Assembly: GCF_963678635.1 (NCBI RefSeq)
Contig: NC_087069.1
Coordinates: 50,053,892 to 50,113,891 of the forward strand
DNA: 60,000 bases
Direction: 5' to 3'
From: Symsagittifera roscoffensis
Lineage: Eukaryota > Xenacoelomorpha > Acoela > Convolutidae
The notes beneath the pieces were generated by a model. It did not search any database, was not told where the DNA came from, and saw only the letters and a program-made list of their open reading frames with translations. Below are positions 45,471 through 59,094 of the stretch, one piece after another. Every line of letters starts with the position of its first letter. Position 1 is the first letter of the stretch. The position numbers and the translations under genes were made by a program.

Positions 45471-46475
45471 ACCATATCTTTTTAAAAGGTGTCGCTTCTT
45501 GCTGTATGGGTTCCAGATTGGGGATGGACGACAGCAGTATGCGGGAGAAATCTAGTCGTAGGTATTGACACTGCTATTAACTCAAGCTCAACATCAACTA
45601 CCGTGCCCTTTTCATCGGAGGTATACCGGTCCCTGCCTGGGTCATGATGAATTTATCTATCCAACCCGCGCTGTTTCCAATCCACTAACAAGGAATGAAT
45701 CGCAATCTGTGAGACGTCGGAACGAATTGGGGGTAGTCTTTTACACATTTTCCCAAGACTGAGACTCTGACCCCTCAATCGAGCTGATGAAGTCTGCATC
45801 GCCACCATCTGATTTGTTCTTGACATTTCTCGTTTCCCCTGAAAAAAAATCTGTCCCATGGACTCAGTTGTAACATGGAATCCCCGGAGAAATCATCCCG
45901 GCCGGGCCAGTTATGACTCGACTCCCCGGACAATGTATCATATCCGGATGAACAGTCCGAGCACGCCTCGTAATCCTCCCTCACATCATTGAACTGAAAA
46001 GTTCTTGCTAAACTGGATTTGATTTAACACTAACCTCTTGAGCGGTTTGAATACTGGTTGCCTGTTGGCGTTCCACATACGAAGTCCTCAAAGGACATCT
46101 TTCGGTATCGAGTTCACTAGCTGGTTAACTATCGATCGGCAATCCAGTTCAGCGCCCCGAACCCGGATGACTACATTCTCTTCTCCGTTCTTCCAGTGAT
46201 GGTCAACCTTTGCATGGTCTCCATTAATTCGTGATCCTGCTTTCAACTTCTCTGTCAAGCAGGTCACAGAGATTTCGCATGACATCCGGCGCTACGTTTA
46301 CCATCTTATTTAACAGGGCTTTGCTGTTGATGCATCGCCTGGTAAGTTCCTGCTGCACCAGAATTGAGCAAACTAGCAAATCCAATGGAACCAGATCATA
46401 CTTTGCGAGCACTTTTATCTCAGCAGCCGTTTCCACAGGATGTTCGGGCTGTCCTTGTATGGGATGCCCAGACAT
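45470..46475 (-). pseudogene. E2 RNase H-integrase linker remnant
   Basis: The pieces 46224-46475, 46088-46285, 45775-45984 and 45653-45859 match the E1 linker, including QQELTR, the SGES/FSGD repeats and SQIAIHSLLVDWKQRGLDR. In E2 the linker runs with a gap into the integrase core, so the zinc arm is largely lost. Confidence 0.6.
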
Positions 46476-46539
46476 TTCAAGCCAACTGGTGAGTGGCAGC
46501 TTGTCATAGGTGTTTTATTCAGAAAGTAAAAACCATCTT

Positions 46540-47700
46540 TAATTTTTTTCTGTTTGGTTGGCTTGCTTCTCCTCTAATCGCTCATAGAACTCCGTCTTCT
46601 TACTGAGGCGGTCGGCATTCTGGTGCTAGTCCCGTGTTCGGTGCTCTTTGATCATATGATAGCCATGCAGACGCACAATCCAGCGACGGATGTAGCTTCG
46701 GTCCTTTGAATAAATCTTTATCCAGGCAAGATCTCGGTTGCTTACGCGCAACAGAGGTAATCACTGCGAACATATAGACTTTCGGTTCACCGTATTTCAA
46801 TTCAGTGTCGCTTAGAACTTTACTCCCATAGGCTTTTGGTCGGAGAACAGTCCTTCCGCTCCACTCTTGTTCCTGGCGAAGTATGCCCAAATATCGCAAA
46901 ACTGATGCGTCTGTGCATAGCACAAACATCCCTTTCTCTGTCGGCATACCGAGGACCGGAGCCTCGCAAATTTCGCGCTTCGTGTTCTCAAAAATAACCT
47001 GAGTCTCGCCTGAATTCCTTGCCCTTTTTTCGCATCATTCGCTGCATAGGGTTTATCTTATTAGCATATACTTTGATAAACTCTCGGCAGTAATAAGGAA
47101 ATCCGAGAAAGCTCGTCAATTGTGCGTCGGTCTTCGTTGCCTTCCATGCTCTTCAACTGCTTCAGGATAAGGCCTGATTCCAAGTTTATCTACACGACGA
47201 GTCACGCAGGATCTCGCACTTGGCGGGCTTACATTTCAAGCGGGCCTGTTTCATGCAAGTAAAGAATTTGTCCAGTCTCTCTATGTGGTCCTCCAGGGTT
47301 GGTGTTGCGATCTCCACATCATCAACGTAACACAATATGAGGTTCTTTTATGCTTTAGTCACATTCATGAGTGCCTGGGCCATCAATCGTTGAAATCTAG
47401 CCGTCGCATTGCAGAGTCCAAACGGCAACCTCTTCCACTGGAACAATCGCAGCTCGCACGCCAAGCACGTTTTCTCTCGATCATGTTTTCTGAGGGAAAC
47501 CTGCCAGATCGCAGAGCCCAAATCCAACGTCGTGAAGAATTTGCGTCTCTCAACTTGGAGAGGCTGCCATCGATGTGGGGAATCGTCGTCGCGCCCTTTA
47601 TTGTTCCCGCGTTCAAATAACGGAAATCATAACAAAACCTAAATTGCCTCTTTCTTTTTTGCCATTACTACGCCGCAAGCCCACGGGGACTTAAACATCT
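46540..47700 (-). pseudogene. E2 reverse transcriptase and RNase H remnant
   Basis: RT is broken into short pieces but still contains C-Y-V-D-D (YVDD at 47318-47329). RNase H pieces at 46600-46947 keep GMFVLCTDAS, in which the first aspartate of the E1 DTD motif is changed to cysteine, and YGSKVLSDTELKYG. Several frameshifts and stops make it inactive. Confidence 0.8.
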
Positions 47701-48430
47701 CAATCTCTTTCCTGCATGCTTCCGACTTGCGTGGGATCAATTTCCTAGCTCCCTTCCTGTGAGGTACCGAAAAATCTTTTATCTTTATTTCATGTTCTAC
47801 AAAAATGCAGCAACTTATGTCAGCTTTTTGCTTCGAAAAAACGTCCGCGTTCCGATTTAACACTGCTCTGAGATATTCCAATTCCTTATGCGATTTTTTG
47901 CATTTTAGGTATTCTATGTCAGGTATGACTGGTTTATTTTTTGCTAATTCTCTGTCTGTTTGTCACGCAGGGAAATTCGAGCAACTGGACTGCCTATCGT
48001 CTGTCTCTGATTTCATGGTAAACACTTTCTTTAAAGACTTCATTTTCTTTAAAGACTTTCGTTTTAACGTAACCTTCCGATCTAAGAAAACTGGCGTCTC
48101 TGCTTGGTTAATCAGGATTTTATTAACGGGTTTCTTTTCATATTTCCTCTCTGGATCCTTAATCCGTATCAACCCGTCGCTGAGGTCGATATTGACATCG
48201 AAGTTGCACACGAGGTCTCTTCCTAGGTTGAACTGGTCGGATTTGTCAAGGTTTTTGACAAACAAGGGAGTTCTCCCAGCCACATAGATTACGCTCTCAT
48301 TGGCCGCTGCCAGTCTGATATTTATTAGTCGATATCAGGTCCGACCTATCGAAACCCATGTCAGTCCAAGTGCTTATGGGCATGACACTGACCACCGCTC
48401 GGGTGTCAAGCATCCTTTTACGGAGAGTTG
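47639..48430 (-). pseudogene. E2 protease and protease-RT linker remnant
   Basis: The protease half at 47963-48283 keeps NLGRDLVCNFDVNIDL and the basic PERKYEKKPVNKIL segment; the active-site DTG lies at a shifted and damaged position near 48400. The linker 47639-47881 contains LRAVLNRNADVFSKQKADIS as in E1. A stretch of the linker is missing compared with E1. Confidence 0.7.
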
Positions 48431-48445
48431 TCTGCCCTGCACAAC

Positions 48446-48851
48446 CTATACGTGTGCTGCCAGATCGGCTTCACAGCCTTTGTGAACCGCATCCTGCTCG
48501 AGCATCTCATTGTGTTCAATTCGTCTCACCTTGAGTTCTTCTCGACCGATGTATATCTGGCCTATTTGGTCAGTTGCATTGGTCACGTGAGCTTTTGTTT
48601 GAATCTTTATGCCGTTCACGATCAGGATCGGGTGTGGGCCATAGTCTTCTATATAATGTCTATCTACTCTCATTAGTCGCGGCTCACCTGTTGTGAGTAA
48701 CGCTCTTACAGCTCTAGAATCCAACTTGTTTTTTTTTCTCAAGTAGTCTCTATAGATGACCAAGTGTACCACCGTGATCTCAGACGGTTCACTCAAGTTC
48801 TCCACTACTTGTTAACCTGTGACCGATTTTATTGACGGTATTTTTGTCCCC
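48446..48851 (-). pseudogene. E2 gag C-terminal remnant before protease
   Basis: NLSEPSEITVVHLVIY, GPHPILIVNGIKI and IYIGREELKVRRIEH match the corresponding part of E1 (33190-33640). The region lies directly after the deletion join, so the zinc knuckles are absent. Confidence 0.75.
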
Positions 48852-48859
48852 TCTCTTGT

Positions 48860-50281
48860 CATTGAAGCTTACTTCGTACTGTCATGCGATATGGTGGTAA
48901 AATCTGGTACTGATCTGACATGCGGCCCTGTGGACAAGCGTGCCCCCGATGTGGCATCCGCTTCTGGCGTGATTGGATTCGTCCAACCTGCACTCGAAGG
49001 GGCTGCCCTAGGTCTCTCCCTATGGTTAGGCTCAAAACTCGTTCTTGATCTCGGTAGAGTCTCCGCATCACTGTGGGTTCCGGATCCATCAGCCGCCTGA
49101 CGCGAATTCTCCATTAGATTGGAACGATTCTCTCGGTTGCTGCCTCTCAAGATTTCATCAAGCTTGCGCATCATAAGGTCAGCCGTGATATCTAATCTTT
49201 TCTCCAAGCTAGTCATCGTATGAGCAAAGTTGTTGTCGTCTAATTATCGTTTACTAATCGCTCGATCTCTCTTCTTGTCATCATATTCTCTCTTTCTTCT
49301 GACTCCTTGGTTGCTAGAGCCAAGCTCCTCGCAAGGCGTTGATCGATGTTTCGAATCAACTCGGCCTCATCCCTTCTGGCTTGTAAGTTTGCGCCTGCCA
49401 GCTCGTCTTTTAACAATTGATGGCCCTGTTGAGCCCTTTCTTCCTCTCGTTCGAATCGTTCAGTCACATCCTGTCGCAGTTCTTCAAGGCCTGTCATTGC
49501 GCTGGCAACTATGCCACTCGCATCACTGATCGTTCCCAACATTGGAGTAGAACCTAGAGTCGATGACTTCAATTAAGGTTGCAGCCTAGTGCTCGATGAT
49601 GCACCACCCTTATGTGTGCCCATTGACACCACCAGCCTATCGATTGTCGAGCATGTTCCCATTGTTATCCCGCCTGACATCGGTCTTGATGGTGAATGGG
49701 AAATTGCGTTGCTTCAGTTCTCCTGTCTCGGGCTAGGTGTGAAGTTCGTGTCCGAGTGCATCAGTTCCGCATGGCCTAAGCCAGAAGACAATCCATCAGT
49801 TCGGAGCGACGTCATGCATTCATCGTACCTTCCTGGGACTTATGCTCGGCATCATCGCATTCTTGCCCTGCTTGGCTAGATAGGATTGTTCTTTCCTCCG
49901 ACTAATGTTCTTGGTCTCCTATTTAGACGTCCCTTTGAACAACAGTTAATCTCCTGCATTGGCCTTGGAACGCTCCGAGGTCCTCTGGGGTTTCTCGAAC
50001 CCTTCCCGTTCAAAGTCGTCGCCGGGCTCTTCCAGGTCCTCAAGATGGTGGTGGTCGGGTCGCATTAGCAATTGCTTCCCTTCCTTGAAGGAATCGGTTG
50101 GTGTCACGTTCGCCGCCTTGGCCTCAGCTTTTCGCCCTTCATCGCCATCTAGATTCTTCTCACTTTTTAGTTTCATTCCGCTCACTGAAAGATCACTATG
50201 ACTCTCACTCGTTGCTCCACAAGCAAAAACGTCGGAGGTGCTGCTAATCGATGATTGGCTAAGTCGCGACTTAAAACTCAA
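48860..50281 (-). pseudogene. gag: E2 gag N-terminal remnant
   Basis: Broken pieces (49946-50281, 49240-49572, 48869-49216) match the N-terminal gag of E1. They include the SxSDVFA and ATSES start, the serine/glutamate-rich region and the coiled coil QRLARSLALATKESEER, where E1 has its stop. The remnant ends at the deletion near 48852. Confidence 0.7.
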
Positions 50282-53200
50282 ATCTTAGTCGTTTCTTCTA
50301 ACTAGTCTCTCCGCTGCACGTTTCATGATAAATATAATTTTATATCTTGAAGACACTGCACAAGTAGCCCAAAAGTTTGAGAAAACTTGCCTAAGCCTGC
50401 TTATTCGATTTCTTCATTATCAAAAAATTCGTTCGATCTGTTAGAGATGCTAGTAACACACAGGGTCTGCTAGTGTTAAGTTATTACTAACTCCACTTAA
50501 ATACTCAGTAAAACAGTGATTAATATTGTTAAGATATTATATTCAACACACAAAACACAAATGATAATGAAATAACAACACCTCATAGGTGATAGCGATC
50601 TTTCGTTCAGTATCATTTTACCGCCACCGACATATGAAGTCACTGCTTCATTTGAAGTCAAACACTTCTTTATAAAAAAGCAGTGGTGGTTTCAGTAACA
50701 GATAAATATAATTAGCCTTAAAGAAAAATATACTTCCCTCAGTTTGAAGAATCCAATCGAACCAAGCCCAGGACACTGTCTTCTCAAGTGAGTATTTCTT
50801 GCCTAATACGCTCACCGAGGTATTTCTTCGCGTATCCTGCGATTGCCCGAGCTTTCCTGTTAAGTAGCTCAAGGCAACCAGCAAACAAAAAAATCAATCG
50901 AAAAAATTTGTTCGTGTAATTTTGATGAACCTGATTTAGAGTCCAAAATTGATCGCAAATCTCCGGGTCTACTAGGATATTTGAATTTTAAGTTGATCTT
51001 CTAGTCGACCTTCTATTTCAACCTTAAAGGGATATCTAAGGTGTTTAAATTATCGCGGAGGTTCCCTAGTTTTCGCTAAGGCGGGTTGTTAAGGGGCTTA
51101 AGTCACCTCGGTGGGTTGTTAGAACACTTAACTTACTCCAGAGGGTTACCTCGGAGGGCACCTAAAATACCTAAAATGCTTCGGACTATCCTCCTAAGTT
51201 CACTAAGGAGGGTCAATAAGAGGCTTAATACGCTCCGGAGGGTTGCTTCGGAGGGTTCCCTCAAATTTCAGAATTTTCAAGCTTCGCTTCAAAGGGGTCA
51301 CCAGCTAGAGCTAAAATGGGTCAAATTAGGCCAAATTCGCTCCGAGAGTTAGTTGGAATTATTTGGGTGGTTTCCTTGAAAAACTTCTACTAAGGATGGC
51401 TGTTAAGGGGATTAACTGTCTACAGAGGGTTGCTTCGGAGGGTTCCCCAAAAATCATATAAACATGTGTTTTCACCGCGATAAAGCCTCCTGTTTGTTGA
51501 TCCAAATTTCTCCCTAAAACTCTGTTTGATGATCCATTTACCCTGTCCAGTAGGAAAAAACGTGGTTTTGTGCAAATTTTTATCTCTTGGAAGGTTCCCA
51601 AGAAATTGGACCCTCCAAACCAACTAATTTTTAATTAACTTTCTCGCCTGAAATTATCAACCTGAAAACGATTGTGGTCAGAAAAATGATCAAAAACGTC
51701 GATTTGTTAGTTAGTCTTTGAGAAATCAACAAAAACACGTTTGATAAATTGGCCTTTTCCACTACCTATATAGGTTCTCAAAGATTTTTTCACAATTCTT
51801 GCTGAAAGTTCTTAAAAGTACTTGAAACGAGCGCAGTATCCCTGTACATCAGTGGAATAACGATTAAACGGAATGGGACAAAATTGGTTCAGAAACAAAA
51901 ATTTGGCCAAAATCTATCAAATTTGAACCCCTCGATTTCTTCCTTTTCCAATCTGTAAGTGTTTAGCTCTATCCACTGAGCTACATGGAAAGTTATTCAA
52001 AAAATGTTCTCGCAACTGAGTTCGTTGTGTTAGCAGGATCTTAACTCAAAATTTTTAATCGCTTTAACTCTAAAGACTCAAAAATTCGATCCTAAAAACA
52101 TATTGACGAAATTCGGGAAATTACAAGTCTTTTTCCGCGCGGTTTTTTTTAGTTAAGGGACTCGAACTACGTAGTGGTTCACTGCGCAGAAGCTTTTCGT
52201 TGTTTGAACAAATTTGCATATCCAAAATTTTTGAGGTTAACAGTTTGGTCGAAAATTGGTCTTTTCGACATAATTAGGGTGTTTTTCGGGTTTAAATTGG
52301 AGAAAAATAATGTATAAAGAGGATAATAACCTATTAGTAGTTGTTAATTAGTATTACTGTACCCTCTTTTACACCAAGAAACCCAAAATAAGACCCTTAA
52401 ATCGGAAATCACAATCAACAGAAGGTGCAATCGGACCGCGCCTGTTGTCTTCCCCACCAATTAAATTTTATTGAATTAGTACCCGAACGATTCTAAAACT
52501 GAGTTAACGATGACCAACAGTCACTTTGGATGTTGTCCCTGATGTCTCCTGGTGAGTCTGAAACACGACTGTCAGCTTGCCACTCTACCGTCCGGTCACC
52601 AGCAAATATATCATTAACAACCAAAACACTAAAACAATTTTTCGATCGGAAATGATATAAATCAATTTGAACCAACAACAAATAGGATAATGAGATCACA
52701 TCCCGTCCAGAAAAAAATTATATAAACTGTCTTTTATAATTTTTTACAGTTTTTGGTCTTTTTCGGGTTTTTTACTGTGTTTTGTATTTCTCTGTTTTTT
52801 CAAGTAAAATTTATTGTTTGACTTTTTCTTGGTTATACGATAATTTTGTTAGGTTTTACGCTTTCTCTTGAATTGTTTTTGTTACCAGAGCCTTGGGATA
52901 AGCCGGCTCATGACATCCCACAACCCTCCTCTCCAAGGAATTTTCGGTCTTAACTAAGTTAAAAAGCCAAATCGTACCAGGCGGAGGGTCGGTACCTTCC
53001 GCCTATTACAATACAGAACATTAAGGCCTCTAACTTGGGCATACGCAGGTAGCGGAGGGTTCGTCGCCGAAACGTTTGCTGATCATGATGGCCTTGCTTT
53101 TAACAGGCCCAACCAGGAGCGCAACAAAAACGTCAAAATAACATTCGCACAAACATTACACAGTGACGATCCGTAGACAAAAAAACCCTATTCACGACTG

Positions 53201-53930
53201 ACAGGCATCAATTACCTTAATTCTGCTCGTTTTTAACCGTCTAGACGTAACAAGTTAGTTTTATGGTCTGTATAGGGCTAAGCGAAAAGTTTAGGCCATC
53301 AGCCAAACGAATTTTGATCAGTTTTCGTTACATGCGAAAACAACCGCATAGCTGGGTCTCGTATCCGAAAACTACGTGACTACCATTAAAAACAAGGCTC
53401 GAAATCTATTCTTTACTAGTGGCAGTTGTATACTAAATTCATTGGAGATGAATTGGCTTTTCTTTTCTCTAGCTACTCATGCTCTGAAATGCTATGTAAA
53501 ATTGGAGTTAATTCAACTATTCAGGGCATCACAGCAGCTAAAAAGTACGTTTTTAGTTTCACACAGTCTCTGGGCACCGCGCCTCCTACGGGGGGTACGG
53601 ATCCGTTCCCGTCGCCCACTTTCTTCTCATCTGCTTCAGCTAAGCGTCTTATCTTGTCTTGTTATCACGATAAGAGGCTCCGTTTCTTCTCTGTTTTCCA
53701 CAACTACTCTTCGTTTTAATTTCTCGGCTTCTCCGTTTCAACTGTTTATATTCTCTTTTTTTGTTCAAAATGGCCGTTCCGGCATTTCTCATAAATGATC
53801 TGGTTCGAATTGAAAACTTAAAATTTGAAAATTCTAGAATAATCCGACCCTCCTTTTTATTGCCAATTTTATTGCTAACGTCCTTATTGTTCGTCGGCGG
53901 GTTCGACTGTGCCAATCCGGGGGAAGAACA
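50282..53930 (-). other. E2 5' LTR plus leader
   Basis: It is alignable with the E1 leader throughout. Shared landmarks include ACAGGCCCA-CCAGGAGCG (about 53099 versus 39328), TCTAGCTACTCAT (53469 versus 39709), the 5' hairpin (53648-53674) and the CGGAGGGT-rich tract (51040-51450). It has one copy of the unit that is duplicated in E1. No open frame of note occurs. Confidence 0.75.
51921..51991 (-). ncRNA. tRNA-like segment with pol III A-box (E2 leader)
   Basis: On the element strand TAGCTCAGTGG (51973-51983) matches the A-box consensus fully, within a D-arm-like AGCTC...GAGCT. Downstream, GGGGTTCAAAT (51921-51931) approaches the B-box GGTTCRANNC. The spacing of about 41 bases between the boxes is near that of a tRNA. 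No anticodon stem forms. This older copy is more tRNA-like than the E1 version. Confidence 0.5.
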
Positions 53931-55206
53931 CAAAATGAAAAAAAAAAATACAAATTTGAACTGATTTGGAAACTGTTAAAACAAAGTTTTGCATTTTTTA
54001 CATGGGCCAACGTCTACAAAAAGCATAAAGTACAATAAGTTCTGTTGGAAGGTCGAAGACAAAATGGGCAAACAAAAGGGATTATACGCAATAAAAATCG
54101 AACATAATTAGATTTAAAAACACTAAATTGGAAATTCTGATAAAAAATATCCGATTATAATGTGTTATAAATCATAATGTTTCATTTCAAAAAGAAAGAT
54201 TATAATCGTTTTTTAATTGATTAAAATCAACTTTTTCCCAATTTGTCTTACACTGGTAAAAAATTCTATTATAATCGATTATTAACGCTTGAAAATGGAT
54301 GAGGGTAGCAACTGAGGAACTTTAAATTGAAACTCGGGTCATCATTTGCCGACATTTTGCCCTCAGCAGTTAAAAAAGTGTAATGGAAGTTTAGATTGAG
54401 ACCATGTTTACAATTAGAAAAAACTCAAACCAATAAAGTCAATGATTTTTTAAATTTTGAATCAAATATTAACCGAGCAACTCAATACGAAAATTGTTCA
54501 ACAAAAAGTTCGCAAAAAAAACGATCGTATCCAGACACTGGTATCTGAACAGTTTATGAAAAAAAATTTTGTTTCCTGTACCGGGTTGTAAGGGTTTTTT
54601 TCTAAGTGTGAGGTTTTAACGTGCAGTAAAATCTTATGAAGTGGGTCTTTAATTTTTAGGGACCCTCATTCTGGCGATTCTGGCAGTTTAGGCTTACCGT
54701 TGCCAACAATAAACTATTTGCTCAAATTGTGCTGTATTTAACCGTAAAAAGCTGTAATTGAAAGTACTTCTCAGTATGTTCATCGTTTCTTGGCAAAAAA
54801 TTTGCAAAAGATAAATTTGACAAAACTTAATATATTGAGGGGAAATTAATTAACTAAAGACATAGAAAAAGAAAAGTTTTAGTTTAAAGTGTTTTCAACC
54901 ACGGAAAAAAATCAAAGTTGTGAGTTGGCAAGAAACGTTTTATTGTATTTCTCGAAAGGGCAAAGGAAATTTTGAAGCTTGAATACAAGATCTTTTTCAA
55001 AGAACAATTTTTATTTGAATGAGTTCAAAAACATCCCTTGGTGCATTTATACAGAACAAAAATATGGTGTTGTGAGCGATCTAATTATTGCTGCATTAGA
55101 AGAAGTATTCAAAAACACGTTTCATATAAAATCAAAACTAGTTGATATAGAAGTGTATGGAAATTTAAGTATATTTTCAACGAAAAATTTTGAACGAATA
55201 TATAAT

Positions 55207-55279
55207 GTATCCTCTAGAATTCTGGTATCCTCTGGAATGCCAGGTATCCTGTAGAAATCTAGTATCCCCTACAATTCAT
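55207..55279. repeat. Four-unit tandem repeat of 18-19 bp
   Basis: Four successive units begin GTATCC: GTATCCTCTAGAATTCTG, GTATCCTCTGGAATGCCAG, GTATCCTGTAGAAATCTA and GTATCCCCTACAATTCAT. They differ by a few substitutions each. Confidence 0.85.
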
Positions 55280-56740
55280 TAGAATGCTTAACCCGTTTAT
55301 TCTTTAGAATTCTAACAAAATAAACAGAAGCGTCTGATAAGGAAGGATTCTGTTACAAACAACGCTTTCGTCAAAAAAAATTTCAACAATCCCAAACTCA
55401 ATTTATAGCAACCGACGTATTCCCTTAACTGCAGTGAATTTCAATATACTATCAAAGTAACAGCAAGTGGATAAGGAACTGATCACCCGGCATCCTTTGG
55501 GAAAACGGTGACTGCCATGAAGTGAAATTGAAAAAAAAAATTCAAAGCTTTTTGTTCGGAAGTCCGAGTTCCGTTTCTGACGCTAGGGAAAAACGATAAG
55601 AGTTGTGACCAATTGTTCGAAATAAAATGTTAACAACCTAGATAAGACACCACTCGATAGGCAGCTAACTGACCTTTTTGGTGTTCTTGCAAGTTGGGAA
55701 GTTTTTTTTATGTTTCATTTTTGTTTGAGTTATGTAAAATTTAATCACTTTTTGGGAACGAATTTAATAATTATTAAAGTGATGAATTTTGACGATATCA
55801 TAAAATAAAGACAGCTTTACTGGCACACTAAAATTAACTGTTTTTTTTTTTCAATTAGGAAAAGAACCTCGATGAAATTTTGGTTAGACACATATTGACA
55901 TGTCTCTTATAAAATTGAATGTCAAAACAATAGCACTTACTTGCAAATTCACAGCATTCTTTTAGGCTACCAGATTTTTTAGGCTACCATATAAAACTCA
56001 TACTCCATTATCTCTTCAACCATTAAATTTGCATTGCGTTCCGCAAACGCAATCCAAAATTTTAAACAAAAAAAGTATCAAATTGATTAAAAGCATCATC
56101 GAATGAACTCAGAGACAGTAGAAATATAATTGGAGTTTTCAACACATCTGATACAAGTTACTGACAAGTTATACAGTTATCTACAAAATGATTAATTATA
56201 ATTTAAAAAAAACTATGAAAAAAATACTCAGATCTATACGTGAAAACTTTTAATTGGGAAAAATTGAGGTTTTAAAACCTACATCAAACTAAGAGCCTTA
56301 GATATCATTAGACATAATGAAAAAATAATTTACATCTCAGAATTACAAAAATGAAAATTTAACGAGCTCAAAAAACATTAATACGGCAAAAAATATATCT
56401 AAAGTTTTTTTTTGCTTTATTAATGTTTAATTGGAAACTTTTAGCTGCGCATTTTGTATTGGAATCCAGAGTTGAAGAAATTTCACTAAGCTGAATGGTT
56501 TTGTTTTTTTTCTTTGTTCCGCCCTGGAAAACTTCCCCCCACTTCTGCATTGAATAGGCCGACCACTACCATCACGAGGGTAACTGATTTTCCTGAGGTT
56601 TTAATATATGAAACTGACCATTTTTTCTGCCTATTGATACATTTTAGACGAATCAGCGTACTCTGATAATTTAAGGTGTTCTTTTATTGCTCTGTAGTTG
56701 GATTAAGATGGGCTGACGTCAATTTATCGGGAGAATTTTT

Positions 56741-56817
56741 GACCAGGATTGGGCCTGTTGCAGTCACCGCTGACCAGGATGTTGGGCCTGTTGCTGACCA
56801 GGATTGGGCCTGTTGCT
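56741..56817. repeat. Three-unit GACCAGGATTGGGCCTGTTG repeat
   Basis: The unit GACCAGGATTGGGCCTGTTG occurs at 56741-56760, about 56772-56793 (with a GT insertion) and 56796-56815. It is GC-richer than its surroundings. The minus strand stays open across it but no real gene is suspected. Confidence 0.85.
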
Positions 56818-59094
56818 GCCACTCGAACCTAAACAGTTTTCGAATTTGAGAGAAGGACTTTACTTTCACTCATACAGAACAACGCTCGTACTTTCGCTCA
56901 TACAGTTTTTTAGTCTGTTGTCCCGGAAGTCAAGATCAACAGGTGAAGAGATTTCCAACGGATGGTCAAAATAAACTTTCTGTTTTTGCGTTGTTGTCTT
57001 TGTACAAGTGTTTGGCCTTTTCTTTGTAGATCACTTGCTGGATGTTCTATCTGTTAGAGGTACAGCTTGCCCTGCGTCATGTTGCTCAATTGGGGAGCTG
57101 CACACTCTTTTCTCTACTAAATAAGCAAGAAAAAATAAATGTTCATTTTATAAAAGTAATTTTGTTCGAATTATGTTCGCTTTTGTTTGTGAAAATCATA
57201 ATGTTTTAGTACGAGTATCTTCTCCAGATAAGCTGTTTTTTCAGAAGAAATCATTTTCTTTTGCTTTTAGGGGTAAAAAAATGGATGTCCTGTTTTTCGA
57301 TACACCGTTTTCTTAACCAGTTACCCCCTTAAACGATTGTTTTTGAGAAGGGTGCCCTGGTTTTGATGCTCGGCACTTTTTCAATCGTTTGGTTTTCGTA
57401 GCTTTTTTGTCTGTTGACACTTCATCAAGGTACTCAGGTTTTACTTAAGAACTTCTGATTTCACCAGAATCAATTTCCCTTAATATACTTCAAGCGAGTG
57501 GAAAACCAAGTTTTTCCGAAACCGAAAAGTTCAGAAACAGTGGTTAAAATGTTTTGGGAGGCGCAGCCTAATTCAATATTTTTAATAGATATTAGATTCG
57601 AGATATATTTTTCCACTGCTGATTTTAGAGACGATAAAAAATCAATGAAAAATTAGTTGTTGAAAATTTTCATTTCTTTCAGTGAACTAACCCTTCTAAC
57701 AGTCCATTAGATATCTGATAAGCCACTGTACATAAAAAAAATCATTTTTCTTTTTCTCCTAGAAATCTTCAGAATCATTACAGTCAAAAAATGACCAATA
57801 GTTGTTTATTTATGAATTTGGAAATCGAAGAAGATGACCGTTAACAAACGGAAACTTCAGAAATGCCTGATTAGGGTGTATTTTTTTACAAGGGAAATTC
57901 CAAACACGATCTTCATATAATAAAAAGTAATTCTTGGCTCCCCAAGATTGATCGATGGAATGGCAAATTCCAAGTCAATGTCATTGTTGGCTCCTAAATT
58001 TCTCTTACTTTTGATATTGTTTGTTGCTAGGATAGTTTTAGATTTTTACTAGTTTTTTTTTTGCATTTTTAACATTTTTTTCCGAGATGAAATGCTTCCT
58101 TGTAAAACTTTGTTCACCAGATATATTCGGCAAAAACGTCATTTCAATTGTCATGGGTGGGTCTGATGTAGCAAGGCCACGGATGGAGAGTGTAATGATG
58201 CTGGTAAAACTGCCGTGTTATGAACGAAGAGTCATCCCTCCTTGATATGCAGATTCCATTGCTTTTTGATTTTTGTGACACAACTATTTGTCTAACTCCA
58301 GTGCTAATTTGACATTTTGATTATTTTGTCGTCATCCGTCATGGTATTACTGCAAAAATTAACTATGTTCTGCAAAATCATTTAAGAAGCATAGTAATTC
58401 GAGATCTGCTTTGTTTATATGTAGCAGTTTTGAATGGTTGGGAGGCGTTTTGTCTTCACCGAAAGTAAGAGAAATGCTCTGGTCTGATAAAACAGTGAAA
58501 ATAAGGTTCAATTAAGAAAAAAGCAGAGTAACGCAACTTTTGGAAACAACTCTGAGCGAAAAGTGAGTAGGTTTCAAATTCGATTAAGGTACATGATTCG
58601 GGTTGAGATCCCGCTCAAAAACCGCTCAAGGTTTTCCAGCAAGATTTGAGCGGTATGAGCGGTTTGGGCGGTTTTTTTTGGAAAAACCGCTAAAACTGCT
58701 CAAATCTTGCTTAAAAACCGCTCAAAAACCGCTCATTTCTTGGGATAACTTTTGAACGGTTTTTCAAGCAAGATTTGAGCAGTTTTTAAGCGGTTTTTGA
58801 GCGGTCTTATAAAGAAAACCGATTAAAACCAACAAAAAGGCCTGGAAATGTAAGGTAACGCTAAGATGCAGTTGAAATACTACCCGGGTTGACCTCCATA
58901 AACCGAAAATGCTTCTCTTACTTTTCCCCACACCGAAAATGCTTATCTTACAATTTCCTACATCGAATGTATGGAAAAACGCTAATCATACAGTTTTCAT
59001 ACAATTTCAGAAAACCATTGAAAATACATTCAATATAAATTCTCCGGCTATTTGAACCAATTAAAACAGTCAGGTAATGAACAATAACTACGCT

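Larger units (their letters stand above)
40244..53930 (-). mobile_element. Giant Ty3/gypsy-type LTR retroelement, copy E2 (truncated)
   Basis: This second copy has the same order and orientation as E1. It starts at 53930 (5'-TG) and stops at 40244 inside the second SGNH-like domain, where E1 begins. It is more decayed: nearly every domain is split by stops and frameshifts. A 1.3-kb internal deletion removes the capsid and zinc knuckles; the join lies near 48852, and the matching E1 sequence is about 33634-34963. The rest of E2 should lie beyond the 3' end of E1, but it was not found next to 19761, so the locus has also lost sequence there. Confidence 0.85.
53931..58600. other. AT-rich flank without a recognisable gene
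   Basis: Open frames are short and of low complexity. A 91-codon plus-strand frame at 54979-55254 has no known family and ends within a tandem repeat. Apart from two short tandem repeats (55207-55279 and 56741-56817) nothing was recognised. Confidence 0.45.

Noticed and set aside
54979-55254. 91-codon frame at 54979
   Set aside because: It runs into an 18-bp tandem repeat and has no recognisable domain.
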